NCBI GenBank assembly: GCA_027021085.1
Contig: JALUVB010000262.1
Location: forward strand, 1 to 6,208
Source: a bacterium
Lineage (GTDB): Bacteria; CAIJMQ01; JAADFP01
Length of the DNA stretch: 6,208 nucleotides
Reading direction: 5' to 3'
Below the pieces are notes generated by a model that saw only the letters and a program-made list of their open reading frames with translations, had not been told where the DNA came from and did no database searches. Shown here in pieces: positions 5,134 through 6,208 of this stretch. Both the position numbers and the translations under genes were made by a program. Every line of letters begins with the position of its first letter. Position 1 is the stretch's first letter.

Positions 5134-5771
5134 GGGGACAAGAAGCCCGCTCTATCAAGAAGTGTGCGAAAATCAGTTTTACCTTTCTTTTCTTCCCACC
5201 ATTTGTGGAATATCTTGACCAGGAAGTCAAATTCCAGGTTTACTTCGTCTCCCACTTTTTTCTTGCTTAGAGTGGTATTGGTGGAGGTATGAGAAATCAG
5301 GTAAGTGTGAAAAAAGTTTTCTTCTACTTCTTGAACGGTGAGGCTTATTCCGTCCACTGCTATCGAACCTTTTTTTATAAGATAACGGGAAAAGGAAGGC
5401 GGGTATGAAATCTTAATACCGAATTCTTTTCCCGCTTCTTTCTCTACTATTTTTCCTTTCCCATCCACATGGCCGGTGATTATGTGTCCTCCCAACCTGC
5501 CAGCCAGGGTTAGGGGCCTCTCCAGGTTCACTTCTTTCCCTGTTTTCAAGGAGGAAAACGTGGTGCTTTTTAGAGTTTCCTTTCCCACTTCTACCTGGAA
5601 GTTCTCGCTGCCTTTTTCTACAACGGTTAAGCATACTCCATCCACAGCAATGCTGTCGCCTGCTTTCATATCTTCCAGCACCCCGCATGCTTCTATACTT
5701 AGAAGCATGCCATCTCTTTTTCTTTGAACTTTTTCTACTTTCCCTATCTCTTCAATTATTCCGGTGAACAT
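5130..5771 (-). CDS. ribE: Riboflavin synthase, alpha chain
   Basis: A 213-residue riboflavin synthase, which dismutates two 6,7-dimethyl-8-ribityllumazine molecules into riboflavin and a pyrimidinedione in the last step of riboflavin biosynthesis. It has the diagnostic N-terminus MFTGIIEEIG and two homologous lumazine-binding halves (about 1-97 and 98-190), each with an (S)IAVDG-(V/I)-(C/S)-LTV segment (40-50 and 136-146). GHIITGHVDG (95-104) opens the second half, and FDFL (181-184) carries the conserved acidic position. The usual length is 200-215 residues. The upstream sequence holds only a weak purine-rich Shine-Dalgarno (AGAGAAAG). The gene lies 43 nt after a TPR gene on the same strand. 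No other rib gene and no FMN riboswitch is visible in that short gap, so it appears separated from the classical rib operon. The symbol ribE follows E. coli-type naming (ribC there historically, ribB in Bacillus). Confidence 0.96.
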   Translation of the reverse strand: MFTGIIEEIGKVEKVQRKRDGMLLSIEACGVLEDMKAGDSIAVDGVCLTVVEKGSENFQVEVGKETLKSTTFSSLKTGKEVNLERPLTLAGRLGGHIITGHVDGKGKIVEKEAGKEFGIKISYPPSFSRYLIKKGSIAVDGISLTVQEVEENFFHTYLISHTSTNTTLSKKKVGDEVNLEFDFLVKIFHKWWEEKKGKTDFRTLLDRAGFLSP

Positions 5772-5814
5772 TTCTAAAATCTTTCTCTTACTATAACTTT
5801 ATCATAAATTTATA

Positions 5815-6208
5815 CTATTGGCGCCCTTTATCTCCGGACCTCAATTTATTTAATATCTCTTCTTTTTCCTTTTTTAACCTGGGATGAGAGGGATAGCAGA
5901 AAAGTGCACGGTCTATATATTGTAGAGCTTTTTTGTAGTTATTTTTTAGAGCATACAGAAGGGATAGTCTTTCCCAGTAGAAAAATCGGTACGGGTCAAG
6001 TCTTGTGGCGTGCCGAAGTTCTATGATTGCTTTGTTTAAATCCTCTGCATTTTTCCCCTCTCTCAGGTACAATTCGCCCAGACGGAAATGGTAGTTTATC
6101 CGGGAAATATCCTCTCCCCAGGGATAAATTTGGATGCTTTTACGAAGAGAATATTCTGCCTTTTTCAGGTTTCCCTTGTTCATCTCGTAGAGAGTTTCTT
6201 TATAGTAG
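5815..6208 (-). CDS. TPR-repeat protein, C-terminal part (5' end outside window)
   Basis: About 130 residues made of tetratricopeptide repeats. One repeat spans the KGNLKKAEYSLRKSIQIYP region, one contains YHFRLGELYLREGKN and AIIELRHATRLDP with a slightly longer turn, and one is WERLSLLYALKNNYKKALQYIDRALFCYP. A charged lysine-rich tail ends in GDKGRQ. An ATG occurs at 6183, but the frame stays open to the window edge and the preceding codons (YYKETLYE) continue a TPR helix, with no Shine-Dalgarno. I therefore treat the gene as truncated by the window. TPRs are protein-interaction scaffolds; such C-termini occur on many proteins, including O-antigen ligase-like membrane proteins, and the missing part would decide. 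No signal or membrane segment is visible in this fragment. It is probably transcribed together with ribE, 43 nt downstream. Confidence 0.8.
   Translation of the reverse strand, partial: YYKETLYEMNKGNLKKAEYSLRKSIQIYPWGEDISRINYHFRLGELYLREGKNAEDLNKAIIELRHATRLDPYRFFYWERLSLLYALKNNYKKALQYIDRALFCYPSHPRLKKEKEEILNKLRSGDKGRQ

Noticed and set aside
5801-5806. TATGAT as a separate ribE promoter
   Set aside because: It matches a -10 in part, but the positions for a -35 read AAAGGG and the TGn-aligned hexamer is TAAAGT, so read-through from the TPR gene is as likely.

Overview
This is chromosomal DNA from a bacterium. It is somewhat AT-rich by eye, uses clear GGAG-type ribosome binding sites, and has an intergenic region packed with short dispersed repeats. 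YebC, an EF-G paralogue and riboflavin synthase all point to Bacteria. The repeat types (7-bp TAGACNN arrays, GTCATTCCTGC hairpins, CCCGAY...RTCGGG palindromes) resemble those I associate with genomes of uncultured candidate phyla such as the Omnitrophica. That placement is a low-confidence inference; nothing here fixes the taxon.

Layout. Positions 1-23 are the edge of a 7-bp repeat array that runs into the stop codon of yebC. On the minus strand, an EF-G-like GTPase (2777 to 786) is followed 16 nt later by yebC (769 to 20); together they look like a two-gene translation operon. A 168-bp divergent spacer (2778-2945) holds candidate extended -10 promoters for that operon and for a plus-strand orphan radical SAM/SPASM protein (2946-3824). 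The 502-bp gap at 3825-4326 is a mosaic of at least four unrelated short repeat families. It ends in a consensus extended -10 promoter for a 268-residue protein made of four tandem 'homing endonuclease associated' repeats with no nuclease domain (4327-5133). That gene ends tail-to-tail with riboflavin synthase (5771 to 5130, minus strand), the two stop codons sharing the palindrome TTAA. Upstream of riboflavin synthase on the same strand is the C-terminal part of a TPR protein whose start lies outside the window.

How the genes relate. The EF-G paralogue and YebC may act together on elongating ribosomes, since YebC/TACO1 proteins are now linked to translation. The radical SAM protein, riboflavin synthase and TPR protein have no evident link to each other. 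The stretches most worth a second look are the repeat mosaic and the adjacent stand-alone repeat protein, which has the look of a DNA-binding array separated from its nuclease. No CRISPR array, tRNA, rRNA, transposase or phage gene was seen.
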